This document shows positions 1 through 13,000 of a stretch of 64,000 nt of DNA, in pieces. Under the pieces are notes generated by a model. That model saw only the letters and a program-made list of their open reading frames with translations, was not told where the DNA came from and did not search any database. The first letter of the stretch is position 1; each line of letters starts with the position of its first letter. The stretch lies in contig NC_092573.1 in assembly GCF_037975245.1 (NCBI RefSeq), forward strand, positions 15,646,001-15,710,000, written 5' to 3'. The position numbers and the translations under genes are program-made. Source of the DNA: Apostichopus japonicus. Lineage: Eukaryota > Echinodermata > Holothuroidea > Aspidochirotida > Stichopodidae.

Positions 1-325
1 AAGTTCGTAAGAGTCGATACACTGTCTTCGGGTTGAATAAATCGAATTAAATCATTCTGATTGTTTATTAAATAGTCCGATTGTCGACCTAAATGACCGA
101 TTTTGTGGGCCTAGGTAGAGTGAAGTGAAGCAATATACAGTGTTTATAAAATGCAACCACAATAATGTGGCGGAACATGGCAATTTTTCTATGGCGAAAA
201 GAGCACATTTTCTATGGCGGAGAGCACCGATGGCGGAATGACACGCACCCCCACCCCCCCCCCCCTCCCCCTCTTCAAGACCCCACTCTGTGAGTGTTTG
301 TTTCCATGAAAATTCTATCGTAAGC

Positions 326-485
326 AGGCGCGTATCCAGGATTTTCAAACCCGGGGGGCGCGAATTACTATCTAAGCGGAGCGCCACCATCGGTTGGCGC
401 GCAGCGTAAAAGAAAATTTCTTGTTTTGAAACCCCCCAGATCACCGGAAACGGCACTTCTCGGGCTTGAAATGACCAACCAGATG
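326..485. mobile_element. Fragment of a TIR element (CAGGCGCGTATCCAGG end)
   Basis: The block opens CAGGCGCGTATCCAGG and contains the GC-rich module AGCGGAGCGCCACCA followed by GGTTGGCGCG. The inverted end CCTGGATACGCACCTG occurs at 2401-2416, so these could be two ends of one family. The flanking 8-mers do not match, so I do not claim one intact element. The poly-C tract at 250-270 lies just before it. Confidence 0.45.
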
Positions 486-965
486 TACACTTTTTGCCTG
501 AGAACCAAGTATTTCCTAATAGTTTTTTTTTTCCATCCATAACCTTTTTGAATATTGTTAACCCGGCACACATCATGTTCTTTGCTTTTGTAGGTGATTC
601 TACGTCCCGGCCCACAATACCCGTCATCCCCACTTTTCAAGGTTTTAAGCCCCATATTTGTTCAAAATTTGAAAATTCACATTTCTCGTGAATAAACTCA
701 CTTCAAAACATACCCATAATCTTGTACAAAATTTCATCTATGGACAACCAATATAGAAAAAACTTCCTTCAACCCCTAACAGACCGGTCAAAATTGCACG
801 ACTAGAGGGAAGTGTGATGTAGAATGTTGGTCAGAAATTTTCGAAAATTCAGACACAGTTAATTTATTGGTGTACAAATATTAAAACCTGTTATAACGGC
901 TATTATAAAACTTGGTTGAAGGAAATGAAAAAATAGCAGATATTTCCGAAACCGAACACTACACA

Positions 966-1660
966 CATAGGCGTAGGAGGCGCGGCAGCAGTGGCGGAGC
1001 TAGGGGTATTGGTCAGGAGTGGCGAGAATGGTCAGAAGGGGCGCTTTCGACACTATCTAAGCGGAGCGCCACCACTGGTTGGCGCGTAGCGTACAGAAAA
1101 TTTTTGAGTAAAGATACTCCCTAGATCGCTGGAAATGACCCTTTCCGGGCCTGGCTAATTTGCAGATAAACGAAGAATAAGGTGTGATCGCCAAATTACA
1201 CCAACAAAATGTGACAAATGTCAATAAGTAGATGAGAGCGCAATAAAAAAGTCAATAATCTAGAATAAGTAAAAAGTGGTAAAGAGCTGAAAAAGGCGCC
1301 AGCAGTCCATTTGAGTCCGTCAGGGGGGCATCCGCCCCCTGACCATATGGACGCTCCGCCACTGCGCGGCGGGGGTGCAGGCCCTAATTCGCCATTACTA
1401 ATGTAAAAGAGAGTTTTGACATAATTGGACCTCCATGCTTTTGATACATCTACATGAGACATGTCGTTGTTTACATTAGCATCCCGCGGTATACTGCGCA
1501 ATTTGAACGGACCGTACGGTACATGATGGCATGCGATGTAATAACCGATGCTTGCTTATATGATATTGACATGAACACTTTGAACGCGCGCTCCGCGCGC
1601 GAACAATTTTGGTTATTTTTTCAGGCAAGTCGGACAGTTTTGAGGCTTTTCATCCTGGAA
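966..1660. mobile_element. Remnant of a CATAGGCGTAGGAG element hosting a nested insertion
   Basis: CATAGGCGTAGGAGGCG starts at 966, and sequence like the 3' half of the 33816-34702 element returns after 1373 (the conserved ATAACCGATG region, a GCGCGCTCCGCGCGC hairpin near 1585-1600 and a GGCAAGTCG tract). It is interrupted by the 989-1364 insertion. The 3' terminus seen at 34702 is not preserved here. Confidence 0.5.
989..1364 (+). mobile_element. hAT-like MITE, copy 1 (TIR CAGTGGCGGAGC)
   Basis: A 376-bp element begins CAGTGGCGGAGC and ends GCTCCGCCACTG. The flanking 8-mers are CGCGGCAG (981-988) and CGCGGCGG (1365-1372), seven of eight matching, as for a hAT-type target duplication. No transposase frame is present, so it is non-autonomous. 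A second copy in the opposite orientation lies at 34004-34392. Confidence 0.75.
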
Positions 1661-1721
1661 CGCCATTTTCATGCTCACTGATATGATGTTATATCTGCTG
1701 TTTGCGTTACAAATTCGAACA

Positions 1722-1870
1722 GGCGCGTAGCGAGGAATTTGCAAAGGGAGGGCGAAGCCTGTAGGCAAATTATCTAAGCCTAGCGCCACCATAGGTTGGC
1801 GCGAAGCGTACAAGCAAATTTTGGCCGAAAATGTCTCCCAGATCGCTGGAAATGACACTTCCCAGGCCTT
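1722..1870. repeat. Dispersed repeat with GGCGCGTAGCGAGGAATTTG start
   Basis: This block resembles 54280-54400 closely: GAGGAATTTGC, GAAGCCTGTAG, then the AGCGCCACCATAGGTTGGCG module and GCGAAGCGTACAAG. It is an old copy of a second transposon-like family that shares its GC-rich module with the hAT-like MITE. Confidence 0.55.
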
Positions 1871-2199
1871 GTAAGTTGCCTCTAAGCACTTTCTATTTTG
1901 AAATTACTTAGCGATATCATTTAAAAAAATGCTGTATGGGGGGGGCGGGCGGTCGCCCCATCCCAAAATGCGTCATGTTCCCCGACGACACGGTCGAGTT
2001 CGAGACCAGCCACAGTTGGTTTCATAGCACAATTCTACACACGCGTTATGATAGACCATATATAGTATATATATAGATCATTAGTGAGAGAGGAAAATGG
2101 AAACGTCAAAAAATGGAGTTGTCGGTGTAAGGGGTAGGGTGAGTCACACTTTTACGAAATCATTGATCCGTCACTGGCTACCCTTCAGCGCTGTAATGA

Positions 2200-2420
2200 T
2201 GTCACTGTTCTTCTTTCTCTTTCCGGTGTCTTCGCGTTTTGCTTTTACTCCCTCTTTTTCTCCTTTTTCTCTCTTTCTTCTTTTTCTTTTCCCTTCCTTC
2301 CTCTCCTCTTCCTCTTTTTCCCCTCTTTTTTTCCTTTTTTCTTCTCTTTTTTTCTCTTCTCTTTTTCTTACCCGGGGGGCGCGCGCCCCCAACGCCCCCC
2401 CCTGGATACGCACCTGGTAA
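2200..2420. repeat. Pyrimidine-rich tract ending in a TIR-like end
   Basis: Positions 2200-2370 are almost pure CT (CTTT/TCCT runs), followed by a GC-rich CCCGGGGGGCGCGCGCCCCC palindrome and the end CCTGGATACGCACCTG. Open frames here on either strand are low-complexity artefacts. Confidence 0.6.
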
Positions 2421-2429
2421 GTATTCATC

Positions 2430-5400
2430 AATTACTGCTTCTCTGGTTGTCGCTGCATGGATATGACTATCGGATATTACGCTGCCCTGGTACTTTTACA
2501 TCAATCAATAAGGCATTTTACAGATTCCCAGTGTAGTCACAATGGGTATATATCTTAGTTGTGTTAAGTACCGTAAAGATGGTTCTATTTTCTTACATTA
2601 TGTAAGAAAAGAGATTTATACACAAGTTAGGTAGTAGCTATTGAAACTCATAGGTTATGTAACTTAAGTTACCTGACGTTTACCAAACCTGTGTTCTAGG
2701 TTTGCTTGACTTGCACTAAAATTTACGTCTTTGTAAGCAAAGGATTTTATTTTACTGATGTAGAACGTTTTTGAGGAAATTAGTTATCTTCTCCATTACC
2801 TCCTTTGTAATTATTGGCAGACATTTACAGAGATGTTGGATGAAACAACAGCGAGGCCATAATTCAAGTCGCAAGGTTGTGTTTGTACGTCACGCATGCA
2901 GTCATTGCACTCCATACGACTAGCTTGAAATATGAAGAACTATCAATTAGTTTAGCCTAGGGTTGGCCAGGGCCTTCTGAGTATGTCTGTACGATGTTGT
3001 AGTTACTTTGCTATTCCCTCGTCATGATAATGTAAAGAAACGTTAAGATGCCATAAAATTGTAGACCATTTTCCCATTTTGATTCCATTGATTACCTATT
3101 GGATCTTGCATGTGCATCATTTGTATAGTCTACTAGTGACTCATATTTGATGTAATTTTACAATTAAATAATTTTTTGCGAAAATTTTCAAATTACTCAC
3201 AGGCTAAACAATTCGCCATTTTTCAGAAACTTTGTCAATTTTATATATGATAACTTTAACACATTTGACTTTAAAACTCATACTTACTACAGCTTACATA
3301 TACACCCAATCCAATATAAGGCTTACAGACAAGAATAATAAAACTACCTTGCATAATGATGAAGAAATCAGACAAGAAATCAGGATTTTTAACGTTTTCT
3401 TGATCACTAAACATTTGTCAAATTGTATGTCATCACTTTTCATCATTCATGAGATTTTTAAAATGTTTTTGCCTTAAAGTGACATTTCAAAATCCGCCCT
3501 TTAGTAAAACTGCCGTTCGTTTTTCGCCACTGCCAACTTCTTTACCTTTCAAGGTTATTAGTCTGGAACGATAGCCGGTGTGTTATGTAATCAATTCGCC
3601 AAGCCCAGCAAAGGAAACCAGCTTAGAAAAGTTACTTCACAGCTCAAATTTCCTGTGATCTAGCACCGCGAGAGCCCATTAAAATTTATGAGGCAGGTAA
3701 ACTGTTATGGCAGTGGTTTTGAACAAATGAATACTTGGTCAAATATTAATCATAATTCATCAATTTTGTCAAATTGCTCTTTGATAAATTTTCAATTCAT
3801 GCATCTTGTTGATAACTGCTGGCATAAGAAAATGTTATTACATTGTCTGTAACTAAATATTGGCATGCGTTCACAATCACTGTGGTATATTCAAGGTCCA
3901 CATCACAATTATAATGTAACTTAAAACAAAGTTAGTAAAAACAAACGCAATGCCTATCAGCAATACAGTATAAAATGCTAACTTTATTTGGATTCCACAA
4001 ATAAATGATGCAATCAGCAAACACATGCATGATGTTATATATAAACACAAATAATATTTCAGAAAACCAAAAGAACATATCTAAAACAGCACCACTTCAA
4101 AAAAAAAGAAGTGTGGATGACTAATAGCAATAATCCATACCACCTAGTCTTGTTAAGACCCTAGTATATGAACAGCCTAGTGTACCTTTCTTTTCACATA
4201 GCTATTTTCCCGTATCTATTTGCTGTACTGCCCAAAGAATGTCCCCCGGCAACGCTTTCGATACTTTGGAGAAATGTCCAAGACGTTTGTATCGGACAGA
4301 TCCTCGGGCATGTAAAATACAGTGGGCAAGCACATTCGCGATAGGCAGAAACGGACTCTGAGGCATGTACAGTTTGCACGCGAGAAAAAGAGTATTACAA
4401 ATAGGTATAATAATAGGTTTCAGAAAGCTGGAATCTTTCCTGAGTACTTTAGCCATTAAAATTGAACAAGCTTAATATATTCATAATATTTACCTTACCC
4501 TATGACATACTTATTTCTATTTTAAATACATGGATGCCTTCAATAACCACATCAAACTCATCTCTAAATTCTCTTTATTTTCTGAAGCCTTTTCTCTGTG
4601 TTTAAGTCTCTGAATATTTTTTTCTTGGGTTGTTTTTCTAAAAATGGAGAAAACATCATTACTTAGCTTCATCTTTTATTCACAATAAGCACTAAGTCAG
4701 CCCTGTTTAGAGTGTACAATGTATAGATTTGTGTATCTGTCTATGTAGGTCTGCTAGGTGGTGTATATTAACAGTTAACATTTGTTTGAAAAGAAATATA
4801 CTTTTCAGTATTTTGAACTATTAAAGCAACAAACATGATTCAGTTCAAGCATTATGTGCAAACCAAACCAGCTATTTCTATTGCTTAAGCTCATTAACCT
4901 CAACATACAAAAGGTAGGTACTGTTAACATTCATTTAACCTAAGCATCAATATGTTGCTATTGCTTATGTTCATTAATCTAATTATTAATTAAATATTAA
5001 TAGGTTGGTATTGTTTACGCAAATGAAAATAAACATCAAAATATTGGTGTACACCTTAGACGCATTGAATTCAATATCAAAACTGTTTATGCACATTGAA
5101 TTAAACATCAAAATTTTTGGCATTGGTCTAACACAATAAATTAAATGTCAAATGTTCTTACTACTAATGTGTATGGCAAAAAAAATCCTCAACTATGTAT
5201 CTCAATAGTGCATACTACTTTCTTATCACATACTGGGTATATGGATGCAGCAAACATAACATAGTAATTACAGATACAATGAAGCCTAATTAAGTTGTCT
5301 TATCTGACAAGGTTCTGTTAGACTACACAAATATCAAACATTCTACCCAATACTAACCCTTCCACTGTTTCACTTTCCTTCCCACATTGCTATTACTCCA

Positions 5401-6359
5401 AATAACATACAATCCTTAAACTAGATTCACTATAGTAGGACAATAGAGCTGATGCTTTTGAGAGTGTGTGGACGTGTGTGTGCGTGTACGCATGTGAGTA
5501 TATGTGCGTGGACGATGGGATGGGATGGAGAGGCCAGTGACCATGGTCACTTTCAAGATCAACCTTCACACCGACGGAGGTTTTTGGTATAACAAGTTAA
5601 TCATCAAATATAACAGAACAGCCAATCGTGACCTACCGATGTACCTCTTATCTTTACTCCTCCAAATATCTCACCTGTTATATGTTTTCTCCTACCATGT
5701 GACTATCTGACTTCTTTACAAATTCGGTTTAGTTTGGAACACAAGGGAACCATTTTTGGGGGGTTAATCACCCTTGATTCACCATGCACTGTCATCAATG
5801 GCTCCAAACTCACCTTGGAGGAAATATAAATTATGATCTGACATTTTTAGAAATTGGGATATTGGAATAAAAAGATTTTTAAAAAATGCCTTTAAAAATT
5901 GATTGAGATTCAGCTGCAATATACAACAGCCAAAAATGAAAGTAATCTGGAATATTTCAGGGAATTGTTGATTCATTAAATAAGCAATCATTGCTTACCA
6001 CAGGTGCAAAATAAAACCACTTTCTTAATCTTAATACTTGAACTAATGATGTCACGAGTCAAAGATATTTTCTCAACTTTCTTCACAGTACATTCAATGT
6101 GGAAACCTAATGAGATGTAAATTGGCTGTACCTACTTACAGTGTTGAAAGATAAGGGACCCATTAATTTCATAGATAATTTGAACTTTAAATACTAAAAG
6201 GCCTAATGAACCAATCAAGACAAAGGAAAAGGAAAAACTTGCATTAAGATCTAATAATTCTTTTTGTAAAGTACACATTATATTAATGGGCAAGAATTTA
6301 AGCAGACAAAATGGTCAAACAATCATGATATACAGATAATGCATAAGAGGGAAAAATAG
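2430..6359. other. 3' flank of the gene, no supported gene
   Basis: AT-rich unique-looking DNA. The one pocket that stands out is 4202-4456 on the minus strand: GC-richer, with an 84-residue open frame ending VSKALPGDILWAVQQIDTGK and a possible acceptor (GCCTCAG, near 4358). I do not recognise it; it may be a decayed exon or repeat. Nothing else was seen. Confidence 0.4.
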
Positions 6360-6406
6360 AATACATATATATATATTTTATATATATATATAAATATACA
6401 TATATA

Positions 6407-6464
<58 letters not shown>

Positions 6465-6483
6465 CATATACATACATATATAA
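6360..6483. repeat. (TA)n microsatellite
   Basis: Nearly uninterrupted TA repeats with a few C and G substitutions. The minus-strand open frame over it, rich in Ile and Tyr, is spurious. Confidence 0.9.
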
Positions 6484-6605
6484 TGTCAGCATGTTGGGTT
6501 TTAAACCTTATCATCAAACATGTTTCAAGGCAAATGCAACATAAGTGATTCCATAAAAGACATTGTACAGCAAATTGTTTTGGTTTCTAATTTCTTAATA
6601 TATTT

Positions 6606-6830
6606 TTTATTATATAATATAGATGACAGATAACAACTGTATTGATAAAGGTTATGGTGGTTAAGAACATTCCATGACTTAATCACATCATTGAAATTTA
6701 GCACTACCCAGAGTTATCTGTTGTGTTTTGCTTACACTGTTCTGGAAGCTTCATTAGGAAAAGATTAATTACTTTGTAACAGATATATAACAGAAACCAA
6801 TGTACGTAAGATACATCTGCAGCTTTTAAT
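6606..6830 (-). promoter_or_regulatory. Candidate polyadenylation signals in the probable 3' UTR
   Basis: On the minus strand ATTAAA lies at 6825-6830 (about 143 bases after the stop) and AATAAA at 6606-6611 (about 362 bases after the stop). Either could end the transcript. In AT-rich DNA such hexamers are expected by chance, so the choice is open. The TA microsatellite at 6360-6483 lies just beyond. Confidence 0.3.
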
Positions 6831-6972
6831 AGGCCGTAAGTTCATGGCAAGTTTAAGCAAGATTGTTAAAAGTCAATTTATACATGATTAAAGGCAAGCT
6901 GTAATAGAAACCCTGTAGTCGATGAAAACATAAGGCTGTGACCTCATCTCTGTAGTAATAGGAGATGTCTGT

Positions 6973-7079
6973 TTAAAGAGTGGCGCATGTTGCACAACAT
7001 GTCAGCTGGTAATATGGATCATTGCAGAGGTCAAATCTTCCAATCAATTCACAGTAAGCCAATGAATCTGCACATTCAT
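6973..7079 (-). CDS. Exon 21: PLAC domain and stop codon
   Basis: Residues 1206-1240 and TAA, phase 1 start. It reads NECADSLAYCELIGRFDLCN, then PYYQLTCCATCATL and stop. The six cysteines with C-x(6)-C and the CC-x-x-C ending are the PLAC (protease and lacunin) module that ends ADAMTSL, papilin and several ADAMTS proteins. Ending two residues after the motif is normal for PLAC. The acceptor is TTCTTACAG. Confidence 0.95.
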
Positions 7080-10000
7080 CTGTAAGAACAATTTAACAAT
7101 GATAATTATCAATATAAACAATTAAACCCATCACTCAAAGCTATCAATATCATGGATCAAACATTTCAGTTTCCAAGGAATGAATAATAAATGAAAACAA
7201 TACAGGCACAAAGCAGCATTGGGAGCTCTATTACTAACAGGAGGATTATTTTCATGCTCTATTTCAAATAAGAAATAACAGTTTGTCTGCAATTGATAGC
7301 CTTAAAGTCTGATGTACATAACACACCGTTTTGGTGGCTGTCACTTTATCTTAAATATCTTCTCTCCTAGTTTGTGTATTTGAACTTGGTCAACAACAAC
7401 TAGTAGCCATTGTGACCATTGTATCATATCTAGCACATTTGCATCCCTTTATGGTCTCTTAGAGCAATGTCTTAGCAACATAGAAAGTTAAAGATGTTAT
7501 TAGCAGTTACAAGCATTCATACAAACCACCATGCAGAAGAAACTACTAATGCAGCATATATAATAACCAATATCAAAGACTTACTTATGATAGAGTGTTA
7601 AAATGACATGATAATCTAATATCCAATGACAAATTAAATTTCAACTTTTTAACCTCTGGCACAGGATTACTTTGAGGTTGAGAAAGATATATCAATAAAG
7701 CAGTGATTATTAATATGTTATCTACTCTGGTTTAATCATCAACACATGCGCAAAACGAAAAATCAATGTTGCAATGCAGCTTATTTACTTAGCAAAGCAA
7801 ATTGAGAAAAGGATCTGTAAAATATTCTTTTATTACAATAGCCTTCCATTCCAAATTGTGCCTTTCAAAGATCCCAGTAACCATCGTATATGACTGCTGC
7901 TACATTTACTACTGATATGTTAGTGTGCCGGCTTACCAAAAGGTCCAAAACCATCATAGACCAGAGAAACGTAAAGGAATTAATGTCAGGGCCGTCTTAA
8001 GAGATCACCGGGCCCTGGGCCCGGCAATGGAGCGGGGCCCCTCAATCAAGTGAGTTCGAAAAAAGTTGCGTGAAAAATTGACATCCTTGACAATCGCTCA
8101 AGCATAGACATGCCTGCATTTACCACCCCTCCCTATGTCGCGCATAAAGCATAAAACTTTAGCTGAACAACATACGTGATATATCTAAAAGCTGAAATAC
8201 ATTATAGAAGAGTAATCTTCCAGTTGCCCTCCATCCCTTCCCTAACAATATTCCAGGGTTGTCAACTTAGATTCGAATATTTAATGTCAAACTCTCAAGT
8301 GTTTCACCAACTCTCGTCACAAGTTGTCAAGTATCGAATTCAATCAGGCATAATGGCCTATTCAATAAGTTTTCCTCCCAGATTAAGACATGGGGTTACT
8401 ACGATTGGGGGCCCCTGACATCGCGGGGCCCTGGGCCAGGGCCCAGTGGGCCCATGCGTTAAGACGGCCCTGATTAATGTAACTGTTATTTCAAAAATAA
8501 ATCAATATAAGTGAATTAGACAACAAAAACAAATCCCAATTAATTATAAAAATCTAACAACAAGTAAACCAGAAAATGAATAATTGCATGAATGCACCAA
8601 ATAGCACACATGATTGCATAAATGCATCAGGTACCACACACAATTGCATGAATAGATCTGGTACCAGATACAAAAATTGCATGGAAGCCCCAGATACCAC
8701 ACAAACTTGCATTAATGCACCAGATGCCACACATAATTGTATAAACGTATCATATACCACACAAACTTTCATGAATGCACCAGGTACCAAACATAATTGC
8801 ATCAGGTACCAAACATAATTGCATGAATGCACTAGATACCACACATAACTGCATGACTGCATCAGGTATCACACAAATTTGCATGAATGCAGCAGATACC
8901 ACATAAAATGCAACAATGCACCAGATGCCACACATAATTGCATGAATGCACTAAATACCAAACATAATTGCATGAATGCACTAGATACCACACATAACTG
9001 CATGACTGCATCAGGTATCACACAAATTTGCATGAATGCAGCAGATACCACATAAAATGCAACAATGCACCAGATGCCACACATAATTGCATGAATGCAC
9101 TAAATACCAAACATAATTGCGTGAATGCACAAGATGCCACTCATAATTGTATAAACACATCATACACCACACAAAATTTAATGAATGCACCAGGTATCGC
9201 ACAAAATTGCATCAGGTACCAAACATAATTGCATGAATGCACTAGATACCACACATAACTGCATGAATGCATCAGGTACCAAACATAACTGCATGAATGC
9301 ATCAGGTACCAAACATAACTGCATGAATGCAATAGGTACCACACATAATTCCTTAAATGCACCAGATACCACATAAAATTGCATGAACGCACCAGGTACC
9401 ACACACAATTGCATGAACGCAGCAGATACCACGCATAAATGCATGAAAGCACCAGATACCACACAATGCACCAAATACCAAACATAATTGTGTGAATGCA
9501 CAAGATGCCACTCATAATTGTATAAACACATCATACACCACACAAAATTTAATGAATGCACCAGGTATCACACAAAATTGCATCAGGTACCAAACATAAT
9601 TGCATGAATGCACTAGATACCACACATAACTGCAGGAGTGCACCAAATACCACACATAATTGTATGAATGCATGAATGCACCATATGCTACACATAAATG
9701 TATAAATGCATCATATACCACACAAAATTTCATGAATGCATGGGATACCACAGACAATTGCATGAATACATATATACTTGTGAATGTCTCAAGTACCATT
9801 CCAAACTGAGAATGAAAGAGTATCACATATTCCTTGTGTGTATTCATGCAACTGTGTATGAAACAGTATTGTGCATTGTGCAGGTATCAACAAAATACTA
9901 AGAACATGCAACAACAAAAAACACCAAAAGCCCTGAATAACTCTGCTAATTGTCCAATTTCCCAGCTCTAAATTGGTCAATACTAGAACATATTAAGTAT

Positions 10001-13000
10001 ATGATTAAAAAGCTGAAATTAATTGTTAGATCATCATTAGCTACTACCAGTATCTATGGTTCCTTTCCCAAAAGAAGCTATTTTACCATACCATTCCAAT
10101 TCTAAGCAGAATCCGATTCAAAAATGTCTGGAACCAAAAAGGAGTGGTTTATTTTCAAATGATTTCAAACAAAGGAATAAAATTAAAGTGTGTTTCATCT
10201 GTAATTCCCTGTCAGTACTTGTAAAATCCCCATGAAAGGGCTAGCAAAACCCATCCCCAAACATCTCCCAAAATAACTTGATAACTTACCACTGGTTATT
10301 AATATGAAAGGTTGAGAGCCTGTCATTTATATCCTAGCAGGATCTTCAATGGCGAAGAAAATCCTTTTGTCAGGCTATCTAACTATTATGTTTTTACAAA
10401 ACAGGCCTGTTGAGTTAGGTCTAGTTAAGCAGTTTGTTAATGTTTTTTTTTTCATCTTTATGATGATAACTTAACATATATCATAATATAAAGCTGTGCA
10501 GCCTTTTGCTTGCATCATAACAAGTAAAGTCACAAACTTTATCTATGCTGCCATAACACACTGTCCCTTTCTCATATATGAAGTCATAACATTAAGTCCA
10601 GTCCTCATATATGCAGTCATAACATGAAGTCCCTCCCATATATATGCAGCTATAAAATAACATAAAGTCCCTCCAACATAAAGTCCTATAACAAAAAGTC
10701 CCTTTCTCATATATGCAGTCACAAAATGAAGTCCCTTTCTCATATATGCAACTATAATATAATTCCCCTTCCTCATATATGCAGTCACAACATGAGAACC
10801 CTTCCTCATATATGCAACTATAATATAATTTCCCTTCCTCAAATATATGCAGTCATAAAAGTAAAGTCCCTTCCTCATATATGAAGTCATAACATAAAGT
10901 CCCTTCCTCATATATGCAGCTATAAATGCAGCTATATGGTAAAATCCTCATCCAAGAACAAAAGAAGTTGCAATAATTTGGGTATTCATATGCATAGTTA
11001 AAGTGGCCATGACACAAAAATTTCAACGTCCTGTCTTTTTGGGATCCATCTAAGCATGCTCTCTAGAACATAAATCAGTTAAAAATTTGATTTTTCCCTT
11101 CGAAAATTGAGATTTAATTTACCCTCTTCGGGCTTGAAAAGTTTGTTCCGCTGAAAATTTTACTTATCTCATGACGTCATGTGACGTCATGTTATGAACA
11201 CGATTTTGCTCTCGCTGATTCCTCCGAACACATATCATACTTACAGTACGACAAGTGTACATAAATACACAAAACAATCGATAACAAGTTGGCGCGAAAT
11301 CAGATCGAAATTTCCCGTGGAATGTCAGATTTAGAACCAAATGCCGCAACCGATGTTCAAAGTGATAGTGGTTCTTCACCAGGCAGTGAAATTGGGCTAT
11401 AATTAGAGTGCCCTTTCTCATATTCGAAGCAGAGAGTGAAGGCGATGATCATGCCAATATTGAACCGAACGTTGTGGGTGGACCTGAGGTGTTAGAACCG
11501 TATCAGTTCGAGCCTGTTAAACAAGCCAAAATTGAAGCTCCACAACATATCGAAGAACAAACCCGTTTGGAACTATTGCAAGGAACATACAACGTGGTAA
11601 GAATTTACTAACGAAGCATTTAAAAACAAAATCCAGTCCATTTTGTGCATGTGTTGTTGGAATTCGCGGAACTCCCTAAACTGTATTGTGCGTTGTGTTA
11701 CGGAGACTTACAACCCATATGTACAGTGTGTTGGCTATGTATTCATATACATGTATAAGGATCGCCACTTGCCCCATTGGAGGTTTCCTGTTCTCCAATC
11801 TGGTCTTCGGAGTTTTTAATGTGGAATACTTGACAGAAGAACGACTCGTTTATGTCAACCCGTTAAAGTCCATTTGTTTTATTTCATAAAAAAGGATGGA
11901 TCGTAGTATGCTTCAGTGAAGTGTTCGCTACATACGGAGCTGTATACTGGCTAGGCCCAGTGAATCGGCGCTGGTGTTGTGCACTAACTTGGTCATAATC
12001 GCCGTGTTTTTTTCGTCCTTTGCCATCAATGAAGGCTAATTGCATGGGTAATGATATTTATGCAGCCCCCAACAACACAACGGACCGGCATTTCTCTCGG
12101 ATATTTTACAACATGTTGTTAAACAAACTTGAAATTTCTAGCGATATAGCGTAATGCAGTGGTTGTTCTCTCAGTGTAAATGTGCGAGTATGTGTGACGG
12201 TACGTGCCTGGGCTTGGCACTTGTGTTCCTAAAATGACGTCATCATTGTCTTGTTTTGAAATCGCATTTTCAGATATCTATTTTCGGATGCGAATATTAA
12301 AACGTTAATTTCTAATTAGTCCTTGAGGTTTTCAAGGTAATGAGGATAGTTTTGAACATAGATTTCCTCATAGATTCAGAGGAAGTTACTCTCAATTAGT
12401 TGGATTTTTCGTGTCATGGCCTCTTTAAGTTTTTCAAAATAAAATGTGTAAAAATGTAGAAATAGTAAGAAACTTGCAACTTCTCATTTATGTCTTACAA
12501 GGATGTGGCAAAAGACTACTGATTACTTGTTATATAATAAGATTTTTCTGATGTATTTTGAGGTGAGGGTTAGCAAACAATGAATCACTCTCGATTATTC
12601 AACAATATTGGCACTAAAGCAACAGAAATATGCTTATTTATGGTGATCGACAGAGATATAATACTGTATATGAAATATTTTCATTCCAAAAGCAATTTAA
12701 GTACAAATAAAATAGCAACTATGTGAATTAGGCTGGGTTATCTGCAAAACTGAAAAAGACAGCAAATCAACTTTTGGGATGAAAAAGAGTAAGTCACAAT
12801 TAAGGCTTGGAAGCTAAAGTTTCAACAGTAGATAATTCAATTTAGAAATTATAAGAGTATAAACAGTTGGTCCTCTCTTTCTTAATTAAATTAAATATGA
12901 CAATAAGAAATGTTAATATACTTACTCAGTGCAGCCGGACAATCCTGCGTGTTGCAGCGTTCAAAAACTGGAGGAGCAGGGGACACCATCTTGCAAAACA

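Larger units (their letters stand above)
11002..12424. mobile_element. TTAA-flanked TIR transposon, 1.4 kb, with a captured or relic coding exon
   Basis: Inverted ends AGTGGCCATGACAC (11002-11015) and GTGTCATGGCCTCT (12411-12424) differ by one base and sit directly inside TTAA at 10998-11001 and 12425-12428. TTAA target sites are used by Kolobok- and piggyBac-type transposons; the AG start fits Kolobok better, which is inference. No transposase was seen. Inside is a coding-like stretch (separate entry) preceded by CRE-type TGACGTCA sites. Confidence 0.75.

Noticed and set aside
52-633. 193-residue minus-strand frame
   Set aside because: It runs over transposon fragments and a poly-C tract, giving a poly-Gly run. 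No domain.
326-2416. One 2.1-kb transposon bounded by CAGGYGCGTATCCAGG ends
   Set aside because: The outer 8-mers do not match, and the interior is a mosaic of other families. More likely separate fragments.
2097-2466. Overlapping frames rich in F/S/L or in K/E/R
   Set aside because: They translate a pyrimidine-rich low-complexity tract.
6323-6517. Ile/Tyr-rich frame
   Set aside because: Translation of the TA microsatellite.
8554-9847. Several 60-127-residue frames on both strands
   Set aside because: By-products of the 30-bp minisatellite, whose period keeps frames open.
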